Source: Rhabdornis inornatus
Lineage: Eukaryota; Chordata; Aves; Passeriformes; Rhabdornithidae
Assembly: GCA_013397075.1 (NCBI GenBank)
Contig: VWZS01011031.1
Coordinates: forward strand, 124,001 to 188,000
DNA: 64,000 nucleotides
Reading direction: 5' to 3'
Each line of letters begins with the position of its first letter. Position 1 is the stretch's first letter. The position numbers were made by a program, and so were the translations under genes. The notes below the pieces were generated by a model. That model saw nothing but the letters and a program-made list of their open reading frames with translations, was not told the DNA's origin and searched no databases. Positions 24,301 to 36,990 of this stretch are shown here, one piece after another.

Positions 24301-27300
24301 TGCATCAGTTTTGATTCCATGCCCAGATGCTAAGGACAGAAGCATGCAATTAATTTGGAAGCACAGCCATTGACTGGTTTCAGTTGGGAGATTTTTCTTG
24401 AACACCAGAGGCCCAATATGTTCCTGTCTACCTTTAATATTGTCTCTACACGGAAAATATCTTCCTTTCCCACTATGGATCTCTCTCCTGAGAAGGTATC
24501 TCAAAATTTTGCTATATATATAAATATATATTGTAATATACAAAGAGACCCAGCAGAGAACCACAAGATGTAGGTGATTCCTACATTGTAGGGAAAAAGA
24601 GATCTGAATTTCTGCGACACTGATGAGTAAGGTGAAAAGGAAAAGGAGTTTGGGATCCAGACCTCTTCCCATGAATAGGAAGGACAAGAGACAAAAAGCT
24701 GCCTTTTTTCCAAGATCATGCTGTTTAAAAAAAAAAATAAAATATTTCCCTAGAATAATAAGAGTCTTTGAGGCTCCAGACTTCCCAAGGAACTTTCCTG
24801 TACACATCTCAACCCATGCCCTGGTGCTCTGATTCTGGAAGTTCTGGCTAGGTTGGTAAAAGAGGAGCATGCCTGCCTCAAAACATCTCCATAGTCAGAG
24901 CAGGATGCCATCTTAGGAGCTAGGGAACTAGGAACACAAGCTCCTAGGCCTTCCTAGGCTTTCTGTATCACACAGGACATGCAGAGAATCTCCGGAGTAC
25001 CTCTAGGGTACTCATTAGGACATTTCCCTTGAGAAAAACCTGTCCTCTCTTAAGAAGTTACTCCATGTGAAAAAAAACCACTCATCATATATAAAAGACA
25101 GGAAAGCACAGGGAAATTAATAAGAAAGATAAATTTATGTTCCCCTCTGCAATTCAATCAGTTAATTCAATGAGCATTCCTGGCAGCTAGGTATTTTTCA
25201 GCCAGATGGATTAATTCTTTTAGTGGATCTAGTGAAATGTTGTGGGGCCACTGAGGAGTATTCAAGCCATTTCTCCTCGGCTACAGTACTTACAAGCAAT
25301 GGTGTCTTATTCTTCTGGCCTGTCTCCTCACCTTTTCCCTTCCAGAAGTTTTCATATCAGTATCTTTCCTTTCCCCACCTATGAAATCTGACTGTCTCTC
25401 ATAGAGCTATCTATAACTTTCATCAGCTTCTCACTCTTGTTCTCTCTCAGGTAAAGGACCTTCTCTTGTGCCCAGTGGTCTGTCCATGTTCTGTCCATGT
25501 AGACAACACTGAGGCCAGGCCCTGTCACTGCCTCCATGCCTTAACAGGTCTGCAGGCTCTTGTCAGACACCCTGAGGAGCAGTGGGACTGTGTCCTTACT
25601 AGGGGAGACTGGAAGTGGAAATCTGAACTCCTCTTTTTTCACAGCCTGTTAGTGCAGAAAGAAAAAGGCAATTTCTTTTGGTTTTGCCAACACCAAAGCA
25701 TTTTTCTAATGTTACAGGACAGGTACTGTCTAGTTCAAATCTGAAGAATGATGGAGAATTTAGAACCTATCATGTCCTTTGTGCGCAGCTGCTGTTGAGG
25801 CTTCTAAGCTATGGGGCTTCACCCACACTGTGTAGGCTGCAAGCAGCAAGAAAAGAGCCTGGAATTCTCCTTAGATCATAATTGTCAAGGTGAGAATCAC
25901 ACACAGAAGGCTCAGCTCGGCATCCTCCTGCTTTTCCAGCTGCTGCCCCAGAGTGTTGTATCTCCCCCAGATGACTTGTGTTGAGTTTCTCGGCACTGTC
26001 TGGATGATCTAGGGCTTCTCCACATGCCAAATAATCTTACTTTAAGGGGGTGAACCAACTCAATGTGATGATCTGAAATCCATTCGATTTAACTTCACCC
26101 ATCAGCAATCAATTTAACCCATCAGCATGCCCAGATATAAATCCAGGTCTGAGATCCCCTACAGGACTAGGTGCCCCCAGCCTCTGTTTTTACTGTCCTG
26201 GCTACCTAAAATATCAGATTTTGGGGAAGGTACTGTCTCTTACCATGTTTATATGCAGGTCCCTACCTACTGGGTGCCTGAGCAATCCATAATGGGCCAA
26301 ATTTCATAACACTCAGCTCCAAAAGAGTGTCTGATTTCAACAAAACAGTTTCACTGTGGATGAAAAGGCATTTAAGGTGAGATGCTAGACTCAGGAGATC
26401 CTTAATCACATCCAAGAGGAACTTTATCATCTCAGATATTTGGCTGACTCCATTCAACGTCTGTAGCACCTAAGTATTTCACCAGTGGCTGGTTCCTTCC
26501 TTTATAAAAAAGTCACAGGGTGGCCTTGGCATGTTTTCTTTCTGACAGATGGCCATGTCTCAATTAGACTTTCCTGTCCAGCTCCAAAGGCCAGTGTAAG
26601 GCAGCACAAAAATGACACAGTTCCCTCTCCCTTGGAGGTGCCCATACAAGAGCCACCTTTTGGACAGGAAAGCATTGGTGCCAGAACTTGCTGCAAGGCT
26701 TCCTGGAAGAATCCCAAAAAGTTCAAACATGAGAGCTGTATGCAGTGAGGCAAAGCTCACATGGCAAAATAAAAGCAGTGCAGGTGTTTTCTGAGCCTCT
26801 GAGTCCCTCATTTCCCGGACAAATGAGAAACTGGCCGCTTTGGATGAATTCAAGCAACCTGTCTAAGGCAAAGGAGATACAGGCAACCCCTTCTAGAGAC
26901 TGGAATATATAAAAGGTTTTTGCTGTCCCACTTTTCCTAAGAGGTCCCTCCAAATTAGTTTAGCACCAGATGCAAAGACCTCCTTCATCCTCCTGGCAGA
27001 TGATACCTAGCTGCCACTTCTGGTTTAATTAGGCAGACAGTGATTGTGTTTAGATTTTTCCTCTGTTGCAAATAAGTATGCATATCCAGTTTATAAAGAA
27101 GAGTTCAAAGCAATGAAACATTTGATCTTGAGCTAAGCTACATCATTCACTCAGCCAAAAATAATTTTCTTTTGCTTGTTGATTTGCTGTGAATACAGAA
27201 TAAGAAAAAACATGCTCAGCTTGGCTTAATCCAAGTTCTCATTTTTATTCTGGTTTCAGAACTACCAGCAAACAAATCAACATGAACCTCAGCATCCACA

Positions 27301-30300
27301 CAGCCCAGCCACTCCAGCTAACCAAATTTTCTTTCTCAGAAAGTTAAAAGCACTCCTGGCTATGCCTTTGGGGTTGGATCCAATTACATGGAAAGATTCT
27401 TTTTGCCTTTGGTAAGAAAAAATTGCAGATTTTGGGCTACTTCCTGATTGCTTTGTTCCATTACTCTAAATTATAATCAAATATATGGTTCAGATCATAC
27501 CAATAATTCTGCCAGGATTTTTGACTGACAGAACCCACAAGACAAAAGCCCTACACAACTTGGAGTAGAGAGTCCTAGGGCCTAGTTGTGCCCTCTGACT
27601 GATGAGCAATTCTTTGGGTATTGTAGACCTGAAGGTTTTTATTTTTCTTCTGGTTCATTACCACTGTAAATTCCAGCTCTCAGCCCTTCTCCAAACCTTC
27701 AATTTCCCATCCCCTCCATCTCTTCTGCTAGCTATGCACCACAGGAAGATTTAGCAGAAGGAGTGCAGTCAAAGATTTAAGCCGGGTTCTTCTGCTAGAA
27801 GAAGGAAGTTTCTCTGCAGTGATCTAAAAAATCTGGGCTCCGATCTTGTACAAGAACAGGCAGGAGGAGCAGCACTTGGTCTAGCCTCTCTCATTCCCTC
27901 TCTGGTGATAGATGGTGCTGCTGCTCTTCCTACAGACCACCAAGGCACTTGCAAGACACTTGTCTTTCCACTTTCTTACTCATGATGTCCTGAGCATGCA
28001 TCATATCCTAGATTCTGACTTTGGACAGCTGACTTTGGACACCACAGTGTAACGTGACGCTCCCACAAGCATTTTAGCACATCAGTAGATGCACCAGTTA
28101 ATGATTCTCCTGAAATCCTCCTGGCTACCACAAAGGTCTGTTCCTGCAGCATTGGATGTGTGGCTTCCAGACCAGGACTCTCTCCTGCTCTCATGCTGTG
28201 CTGGTTCCCATCTGGTTTGGCCCTGAGACTTTCAAAGCACCTCTGTCTCTAAGGACTCTCCCAGACTGTGGTGCAGAGCACTCAGGAAAACAACGATCAG
28301 GACTGTGTGACTCCCCAGCCAGCTGCTGTTTTCTACTAAAGGCTGTCACCAGTTGTTGGGTCAGCACTAGCCCTGTAACAGCCCTGCTCAGAGCAACTCA
28401 TGGTGAAATGATTCCCCTGAAGCTATAGTGACATGTGCATGCAAAGACTCATCCCTTCCTTGACTCCTACAAACCTCCATTTTGTAAGAAAAGCTGTTTG
28501 TACATCTCTGGTCATTTCTGCTTCCAGGTGGCATTTCCTTTTTGACATCCTGCCTTGATGGCTCCCAAATCCTTAGCTCCTCACAGACAGAAACTGAAGG
28601 AGGCTCACAAGCCATCATGGGCTGCCCTGCTCCAAAAGCCATCATACCCAGGAAGGTGGACTGTCTTCCTCCCACCTTTGCCGCTTTCAAATATCTCTTT
28701 GTGTTGCACCCTGCCAATGCAGCACTTTGTGCTTCTGTCTGCAAAGAAGCTTTCCTGCTGAGGTGCATCTCCATCAGCTGTGGAGGAAAGCACTTTTAGA
28801 AACAAAAAGAAAGGGTAAGTTGCCATTGCTAGATACATAGCGTGAACTCCCCCAGCACAACCTTATTGAAGAGGACTCTCAGTGATGCTACTGCACCTGA
28901 AGAGAAACTACCAAATCACAAAATAGCCTGCTGCAGTTCACTGCCCCACCACAAGCAGCTTTCTGTTGTTATTTCAAGAACTTTCTCCAAAAATGAGCAG
29001 GGCACCAGTGAGCTGCAAATATCAAAATCAAATCAGTTTTCCAGCAAAAGGAATTTATTGAAAATGTAGTGCCATAGGAAAGTGGCATAATTAACATTAG
29101 TTAATTATGAGTTAATTAGTGTATTCGTAAATTCTTTGACGGTTTTGGACAAGAGAAGAGGCTGACTAGAAAAAAGGGATAGGCATACCCTGGTCTGTAG
29201 CAATGGTTACAAGCCCTGTTATTGTTGGATTGTGATTGCTTCTCTTCTTAGATTTTCTTGGTTCTGCTGCAAAATTCAAGTAAACCAAATGAGGCCAGAT
29301 TTCCTCATGGACACAAAGTCCCATGGTCTTCCCAGTCTGAAGGAAGAATGTGCTTAGTTTGGTTCAGGGAAAATGGTAAAGGAAGAGGAACAGTGTTAGA
29401 GGAAATTACTACTTCCCTGATGTCACTGAATCTCACTTTGATAACATCATGGAAAAAAAACACGTATTTTGTAAGTGTCAGAAGGAAACAAACTGCCTGG
29501 AAGCAAGAAAATTTGACTTGATAATCCAGAAATCCCTTCCCCAGTCCATTCTGCATAAATGAAATTTTTTTGTTTCAAAGAAAATACCCCAACAAATCTG
29601 TTTGGTTTTCCCCGTATTTCACAAATTCATTTGGTCACTAAAAATATATTTCAGCAGGAATTCACCATCCATCCAAACCAGCTGGTATCTCCTAGCAGTA
29701 GCAGTGATGACTGATGAATTTGCACCGTAGGAAATACCTTTGGCTGCAAGCCAACCCCCCTTAAAGTTATGTCCGTGTACAAGCAGAATAGAAAGGCCTA
29801 AAAGTGATATGTGGTAAAGGTGTAATGATGGTGATTTAGAGACTTCTGCTCTCAAAAAGTAAATGTGAAGAACACTCTGGAGAATCAGGGTGATCATAAT
29901 TTGGGGCTATTTCTTCCTGCTGATTATGCATGAATTGTCTCCCAGTGCCTATTACATTAAGGAATAAACTGTTTCTCTAAGATACAAAACCTGCCAGGCA
30001 GTCTGGATCAGCTCAGGAAGGAACAAAGGACCAGATTTTTAGAAGGAGACAAAAATCTTCTGTGAATACCACTAGGATATCCTAAACACAAAGTGAGTTC
30101 GGAACACCAATAAAATTTTCTGGAAGAGCAGGAAACAGGCCTAAGATGGGCTCAAGTTAGTTATCATGTGTTTTAAATCGAACATTCTCCTTCAGCAAAG
30201 ATTTGTCATGCCTTCTTTTGGAGTATGAATAACAAATGATAAGCAAGCAGTGAGAGAAAAAAGCCATAACCTGGAGATGTGGAGGCAACAAAAATGCACC

Positions 30301-30639
30301 AGGGCTTTACGTCCTCATGGCGCTCTCCTTGTAGAGGCAAAGGGAAGCAGTGATTTAAATGGGACGTGATTTCCCAACAGCATTTTCAGATGTGGATGTT
30401 GAAAAACATCTTAGAAAGAAGTGGTGACAGAGAAGCTTTTAGGCAATGACTTGGCTTGCAGGCCTGTTGGGAATGGAAAGAGGAATGAATGAATACTGCT
30501 TACCCTTATTACGCAGGATTATTAAGAAAGCGAGAAACACCCCTCAATGCCGTGGATGCAGCCTAGTGCGCTCGTCGATAAGCTGAAAAATAAAACACAA
30601 ACATTTAAAACTCTCCAGACTTGCTGGAGCTTCCCTATC
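21351..30639. other. Intergenic DNA upstream of the SYNDIG1 promoter, no gene seen
   Basis: About 9.3 kb without a recognisable exon. Low-complexity points are a GAA-type run at 22931-22962 and a TA-rich run at about 24512-24540. Short duplications lie near 23800-23850 (gggagcggtt..ccag twice) and 26090-26125 (acccatcagca twice). A homeodomain-type palindrome at 29086-29109 is listed separately. Open frames near 24283-24870 and 28388-28774 have no known motif. Confidence 0.55.
29086..29109. repeat. AT-rich inverted repeat with TAAT/ATTA cores
   Basis: Perfect 10 bp arms (cataattaac and gttaattatg) with a 4 nt spacer, followed at once by another gttaattag. The block holds several ATTA/TAAT homeodomain cores and lies about 1.5 kb upstream of the CpG island. 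A regulatory role is inference. Confidence 0.6.
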
Positions 30640-31000
30640 GTCTTGAGGAGCTGTTCCGGGATGCTGGCAGTGCTCTTGTGGATGGGCTAGCAGTCCCAGA
30701 GTCCCTCCGCTGCAGGGCAAGGTGTGGGGGCAGCCGGGCTGGGGAGCGCAGAGAGGAGCGCTTCCCGCGAAGGTTCGCTGAGCTCCGGTGTGTGAGGAAC
30801 ACAGGAGACCTGGCTGGGAAGAAGGCCTAGAGAGGAGAAGAAGGAGAAGAGGGAGGTCAGAGAGGGTAGGGTTTTGCCATACTCACCCGCGGCGGGGGTT
30901 ACACACCGAGGGATGAGAGGCTGCTCCTGCTGCGCTGCAGAAGGAAAGTTGGCCGCGCTGCCGCGCAGGGCTCGTTCTCCTGCCTCTATCCCTCCGCCTG

Positions 31001-31096
31001 TCTCTCTCTCTCTCTCTCCTTCTCTCTCTCTCTATTTCTCTCTCTCTCCCCCTCTCCCCCACTCCCTCTCCCCCTCCTCCTTTTCCTCCTCCTCCC
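31001..31096 (+). repeat. 96 bp CT (polypyrimidine) tract in the CpG island
   Basis: Almost pure pyrimidine with only two A interruptions (31034 and 31061). It grades from (TC)n to C-rich blocks and ends just before the densest CpG segment. The complement is a GA tract. It would lie in the core promoter or the 5' UTR, depending on the start site. Confidence 0.95.
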
Positions 31097-31285
31097 GAGC
31101 CCACAGTGCCGCCGAGGCGGTGCAGGCGGCGCAGCCCCGTCTCTGCTGGCGCTGTGCAGCCCCCGGGCCCGGTCCCCGCCGCCACCCCCGCCGCGGGGAT
31201 GCTGCCAGGCGGAGCGCCGGGGCGCTGAGCCGCGCCTCCGGCCGCGCCAGCGGGAGCACCGCGCCGCGGGTCACCTTGCAGGGAG
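31097..31285 (+). other. SYNDIG1: Putative SYNDIG1 exon 1 (5' noncoding)
   Basis: The 3' limit is set by a near-perfect donor, GGGAG|GTGAGT, with GT at 31286-31287. The 5' limit is not visible, and 31097 is only the edge of the CpG-dense block after the CT tract. The first coding exon starts with untranslated sequence behind a good acceptor at 40671-40672, so an upstream noncoding exon is needed. This is the best candidate on the strand. Another donor-like site, TTGG|GTAAGT, has its GT at 31972 and could mark an alternative first exon. Confidence 0.5.
31199..31228 (+). CDS. Upstream ORF 1 (9 codons) in putative exon 1
   Basis: ATG at 31199 with G at -3 and C at +4 (moderate context) runs nine codons to TGA at 31226-31228. 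It matters only if transcription starts upstream of 31199. It ends before the donor, so splicing leaves it intact. Whether it is translated is unknown. Confidence 0.3.
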   Translation: MLPGGAPGR

Positions 31286-33845
31286 GTGAGTGAACCCCCA
31301 GCCCATCCTGTCCCATCCCCTCCGGGCAGCCATGCACCAAATACCCGCTCCGCCGCATCCTCCGGAGCATCCTCCGGAGCACGGAGCGGAGGCGGGGGCA
31401 CCGCGGCTCCCGCAGCTGCCGCGGCGGAGGGACTTCGGGGGGAGCGCAGGGAAGCGCGGGGGCTGAGCGGGGTCGCCCGCAGAGGTGCTTCCCCGATGCC
31501 CTGCGGAGAGCCCAAATTGCTATGCCCGGTCTTGCTCGACGGGGTCTGGGGGGAGAAGAGGCTTTTCCAGTGCCGCGGCAAGATTGGGAGCATTGGAAGG
31601 GAAAGTGCGCGCGAGGTTCTTTTCCCTTCCCTCCTCGTCCCCGTGAGGAATCCCATCTAGCACACCGTGGCAGAACAGCTTTCCCTCCCAGCTTCCGTCC
31701 GCTCTGCCAGGCCAGGGAAGGGGGAGAGGGGTTATGCAGGGGTATGCGGGAGCAGAGCCCGAGCTGGGGGCAGGCAGTGGAGATGCTGAGCTTCTGGCAG
31801 TCGCAGCTGCCCGTTCCCGTCCCTATCCTGCTCCGGAGAGGCATCGGACCGAATTTCTTTTCCCTCCCATCCTCTAGTTTGAGAGCAGGGACAGCTAAAT
31901 TGGAGAAAGGGATGATTGAGGCAAGGAGATAGCAGCGGTCCCTGCTACCGGTGGCAGTGGGGTGACATTGGGTAAGTCCCCCGTACCTGCCACGTCCTTC
32001 TGGATGGGGTATCCCGGTATCACTAAAGCATCCTGCAAGGGGGTCAGTCCTTCAGTAGGAAGAAGCTGGCAATGCACTGAGACCTCTCTGGAACTGACAC
32101 TCCAGGAGTACAAACCTTCCTGGAACAGGATTGGTAGCGCTCCCCGGTCCGGAGTGTGCTGCGGGGGGTGAGGTGCAAGGGTCTGTGTGGGACTGGTGGT
32201 GGTGGGGTTTTACCCCCCACTCTGATACAACATGGAACAGGAGTGGTGGGAGTTGCTACAGAGAGCAATCTGTTGAGCTGTGCCTTCAAAATCGCTGGAG
32301 GGAAGCTGTAGACTCCATCTGTAATGAAAGAGAAAGAAAGAAACAAACGAAAAATCTAAACTTTCCAGATAGAGTAAATATTCAAATTACAATTAATTAG
32401 ATATTAACTGGTGTAAACAGAGCATTAGCAACAATTAAAAGATGCTTTGATAGTCTTAAACTCAAGATGATGCATTAACTGGCACGTAGAGGGGGATTTT
32501 TGTGTGTTCTAAAAGGTAGAACAGAGAATACACTTTCCTACATTCATGTATTTAAATGACTTAGTTTCAATTATATTTACTTAACTGTCATCTTTAAAGT
32601 AGCTGCAGGTAGATGGTCTGTATTAATTTCAAATTACCTCGCTCCTAAGACAAACACTGATTCTATTGGACAATGTGACGTTTTCTTGGCTGTTTTGGTA
32701 ACTACAAGTCATACCAGGTGTGTGTAGGATAAACTAATTTGTAGGACTTAAATGAAGTCTCTTCTCATTAAGTGGGCAGGGCAGATGTCTCACACCACTG
32801 GTGCCACACACTCTGGAATAAATCTCATACACAGAGGAGAGCTCTTCCTAATACAAATGCAGATGTAATGCAGTACTGGTGTACACAGGCACCACCACAA
32901 CACATTTTCCTCGAGGAAGGATGCTCTCAGGATTTAAAATGCTTTTGCTTCTGAAGACAGTATTAGAGAAAATGTGCAATGTGTTTGGATAAGGTTTTTT
33001 GGTCTTTCTTTTTTCTACAGCAAATTCATATTTGCAGACAGCTGTAAAATGCTTCCATTAGAGTTTTTTAATACTGTCTATGTGGTTATTAAGATTGCAG
33101 ATTACATATGTGGTTATTAAGAGTCCAAATTTTGTTGTCTTCACTTTGAAGAATTTTTACAGGTTATGGTTTGTACGGTGCAGTTGGGGAAAAAAATGGA
33201 AAATAACTGCAGAGGTGCACACAGGAGAAAAATATTCTGTGTTCATTGGCTTTGCTTTGACAAACATGAATAGTGGCTGTGTGTAAGTGTCTGAATACAC
33301 ATCCTCCAGCTATCATGTCAATTGTTTCTGAGTACCCTTTCTTGGCAAAAAGCTAGAAACTACTTTGAGTAATGGGGTCACAGCAAAATGCTCCTCTTCA
33401 GATGTAAATGCCTGTGACTCTGAGATTCTATGATTTGAATTTGGTGCTGTAAAATCAGAAGAGAGACAAACTGGTTGTTTTCCCTGCACAGGAAAAGCAT
33501 TTTGAAGCAGTGGTGCAGTGCATGAGTGGTGTGAGTCCATGCATGCCTTAGCAGTGCCAGCTTTATACCTGGCATTCCTATGGATGTGTATTTGTATGTG
33601 TGTCTCTATAAAACCTGAATGTGCAAAGTTCCCTCATTTACCAATAACTCTCCAAATCTTGCTGTATTTCTGTCCTTATGCTTTGAGGCTTCACCAAGGC
33701 ACAAGAAGAATGAACTAACTGTTCACACCAAGTTGGCATAATTCTAGCATAATTTTGATGGGGTTTGTGTACTTTGTTTGACTGTTCAGATGCCTTAAAA
33801 ATCCCCAGAGAGAACAAAGAACTCTGAAATGGTGCTTGCTAAAGG

Positions 33846-34000
33846 ACAGAATCATAAAATTGTCTGGGTTGCAAGGGATATTAAGATCATGTAGTTCCAA
33901 ACCCCTTGCCATGGACAGGGATACATTCCACTAGCTCAGGTTTCTCAGGGCCTATCCAACCTGAAAACTTCCAGGGATGGGGCATAATCAAATAGTTCAG
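33846..34000 (-). mobile_element. CR1 LINE 3' end
   Basis: Successive landmarks match the reverse complement of the CR1 tail: cagaatcataaaattg, ctgggttgcaagggat, atgtagttccaaaccccttg, ccatggacagggata, and aaaacttccagggatggggc. It is antisense to SYNDIG1 within intron 1. Confidence 0.88.
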
Positions 34001-36754
34001 CTTCTAGGGAAAGGACCTAGGAAGGGCATGCAACCTGGTGTCAGGTCCTGCAGACAGCTGCGCTCAGTGTGCTGCTTCACAACATCTCCCACAGCAACTC
34101 CATGCAATGACTTATCCAGTCCTCTCCCAGTGGGTAATGTCCCCATGTCACCCACCCAGCTTCCAGCTCCTAACTTTGTGCTCTTTGCAACAGAACCATC
34201 TCCCTTCTTCCAGCTGCATGTGGCTCACAAGATCATGGAGGCAAGGTTGTGATGTGGATATGCTGCCAGCCCAAAGCCTGTGTGTCCCATACAGAAGTCC
34301 CTGAGGTCCTATATCCCTTCTCCCAGAGAACAGAGAGGATGGGATTTTTCTGTCGTGTTCAGACCATGCCCCGAGTCTAATAGGCATCAGCATTACTCAC
34401 TTCCATTTTTGTTTCTGCGGGGAGGGGTGAGTGTAGGGTTAAGAAAGGTCTGTAAAGCTCTAACTATGCCCCACAGATGCTATTGCTTCATTTTCCCCTG
34501 CCTGCCCTGTCTACCACTCTCGCCATGGCTAAATCACTTACTCTGTAAAGCTTTTGTCCCGTGATGTAGTCCTGGCTCTGCAATTTTTCTAATTCTTATG
34601 GAGCACAGCTGATTTTATGGCCCCAGAAGTGTCTGTTTACTCTAATCATCCTTACCCAGATGGACTGACTTAAGTAATTTTACAGTTTTTCTAGCAAAGT
34701 GACTTACAGCCCTGGGGTGCTTTGCTTGGGGCAGGAGGTACAGAAACTTCAATTTTGCACTAAGTCTGCACCACCACACTGTCTTCCTGTTCTGTTATCT
34801 CTTTATTTTCCATCTGTACTTCAGGAATACCTCAAGTCCAGCCTGAAGCGCAGCACTGGGGGCATACATGCAGAGTGAGTGTGAGGCAGCGCCTCGTCCT
34901 GCTTTGCTTCCTGCATGTAGTGTGGGAAAGCAAGCAGAGCCAGATGAGCAGGGTGTGTGCAAAGAATGGGCTCTCTGGGGGCTTGGCTGCCCATCAGGAA
35001 TGAGGCAGGAGCGAGCTAGTAGGACCAGTCCTGGATCCACATTTGGGTGTTCCTGTCTGTGGGCCAGCCTGGTCACAAACACAGTTAAACAGGGATTTTA
35101 GGTCCAAAGGGAAGAACAGGATTCATCCAGTAGGCAGACCAAGATAGCCAGGGGATGCTGTGATGTTGGTATTTGTGGGAGAGACTCTCAGGGTTCTTTT
35201 GGAAGCTCTTAAAGTTAGAATCACTCCTCATAGCTCAATCTCCCCTGTTTGGAGTGTGAGGAGCTCACAGGTGATGCTGGATACATTTGGGGTTGTATGA
35301 TGCTCCTGGTCTGCAGTGTTGGCGAGCCTCTTGAAAACACAGCAGAAAAAACAGTCAGACCTTCTGACTGCTTTCACTCTGCAGACTAATTTCCAGAAAT
35401 GGTACAGGTGTCAAGGTGTTTTTACCCCGCGCCTCCCACAACAGCCGGGGTTATTTGCACCATAGCAAGATGCTGTTAGTCAGGCCAGTTATTTATTGTC
35501 TGGAAAGTGCAGTGAATGAAAAAAGTTGTGAGTTCAGACTAAACCCCACTAAGAATTAATGCTGAAAAATTTAAGTTGTGGAGGAGAATTGCTATGAAAG
35601 TCTGAATGTCATTGTTTTTTTTTAAATTGGAGGCAACTTGAAGCATAGTGAATTAAAAGCCCACTTTTTCAATTAAAAATAAATAAATGAAACATTGCAT
35701 TTCATTTTAGCTCAGGCAAAATGCTTCCATCTGCTCAAAAGGAAATACTTTGCTGCAGGAATAACATTATTATATATTAGGTCAATGCAAGGGAATTCCT
35801 CCTTTCTTCCTCACTCCATTCTTTAGTTCAGATACTGAATTTAGCAATCAATTATTCAGGCAGATATGCAGATGGTAATTGTTTTAACATATATCTCTGC
35901 ACCAGGCAATCAAGAGACCTAGATTTTATTTCCAGCTCTGTCCTGACATGACCTTGGGCATTTCAGCATTCTCCAAGTTCTAGTTTTTAGGAGGACAGGT
36001 CACACCTTACAGCGGATTTGCTGCATTTTGGTAATACTAAAATAGTGTGGAGGTCTTTTTAATTCCACTGTTAGCAATGAAACATTTAGCTATCACTAAT
36101 GCATGCATTCCTAATTTTCCCAGTGTGAGTTAGTTGCACTGCCTTACAAAACTCCCTGTAGTTTACTTAATAGAGTAAAAGGAATTCCAGCTGCTGAAAT
36201 ACAGCATTCCCTTAAAACAAAACCTGCTTTAATAAGCCTAACTAAATCAAAAAAGAAAAATACCAGTGGGAAAGGGTTTTTTTCATTCATTTTCTTAAAT
36301 ATTTCACTCTGTAATCAGCACTCCAGATCCATATACTACCTGTGATTTCTCTCATGCATAAGGTCTGTATTTGTTGTTGCAGTTTCTAAATGTCTGGAAT
36401 TCCCCAAACCATGCTGAAGCCTATTGCATCGTGCTTTAGAAACTCTCTCACCTGAGAGCTCATGCCAGGAAATCTGCAACTTCCTTTCATGATGTGGGCT
36501 TGACTGCTCTTCAAAAGATCTTTCTCCCCTCTGCTTTCTCTGTGCTGGCAGAGGGGAAATCAGTTTCAAACACAGGGGGATGTTGTTGAATCTGATAATC
36601 CTGTGGCTGAATCGGCTTCTGTTGGTGTCACAAAGGCTCACTATTGCCACTTCTTGCCATTTTGGTGATTTAGAATGACTGAGGGATTTGGGAGCAGTAC
36701 ATGTGTTTGGGGGAGCATGGGAGACAGGTGGGAATCTTTGAGGATCAGAGGCAT

Positions 36755-36990
36755 TTGAATCGTGGGATAATCAAGTTGAAGGAATCTCAGGAGGTCTGCA
36801 GTTCTATTTCATGTTCAAAGAGAGATCAACTCTGGGATCACACCACGATCCTCAGAGCTTCATTCAGTTGGGTCTTCAAAACCTCCAAGAATGGAGACTG
36901 CAAAGCTTTATTGGGCAGCTTTTTCCTGTGCTTGACTGTCTTCATGGGGAAAAGATTTCCACTGATATCCAGTACCCCCATGCAGAAGCA
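36755..36990 (-). mobile_element. CR1 LINE 3' end
   Basis: The wording aatctcaggaggtctgcag, tcattcagttgggtcttcaa, aacctccaagaatggagact, gtgcttgactgtcttcatgg and tgatatccagtac follows the reverse complement of an older CR1 subfamily. It is antisense within intron 1. The open frames across this stretch come from the repeat. Confidence 0.85.

Larger units (their letters stand above)
30640..31660 (+). promoter_or_regulatory. SYNDIG1: CpG island, probable SYNDIG1 promoter
   Basis: CpG is rare elsewhere in the window but dense here, most of all at 31097-31500, with repeated ccgcgg, gcgccg and ccggag wording. I see no TATA box, as is usual for CpG-island promoters. The island ends next to a consensus donor at 31286, and the next well-supported exon on the same strand is the first coding exon of SYNDIG1, so it is most simply that gene's promoter. 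An unseen divergent transcript from the minus strand is possible. No transcription start can be fixed from sequence alone. Confidence 0.75.

Noticed and set aside
30883..31844. Long open frames (257 and 270 codons) on the minus strand over the CpG island
   Set aside because: They are open because GC-rich DNA and the CT tract lack stop codons. The products are Arg/Gly/Ala/Pro-rich with repeated RER/EEE wording, the two frames overlap each other, and no domain is recognisable.
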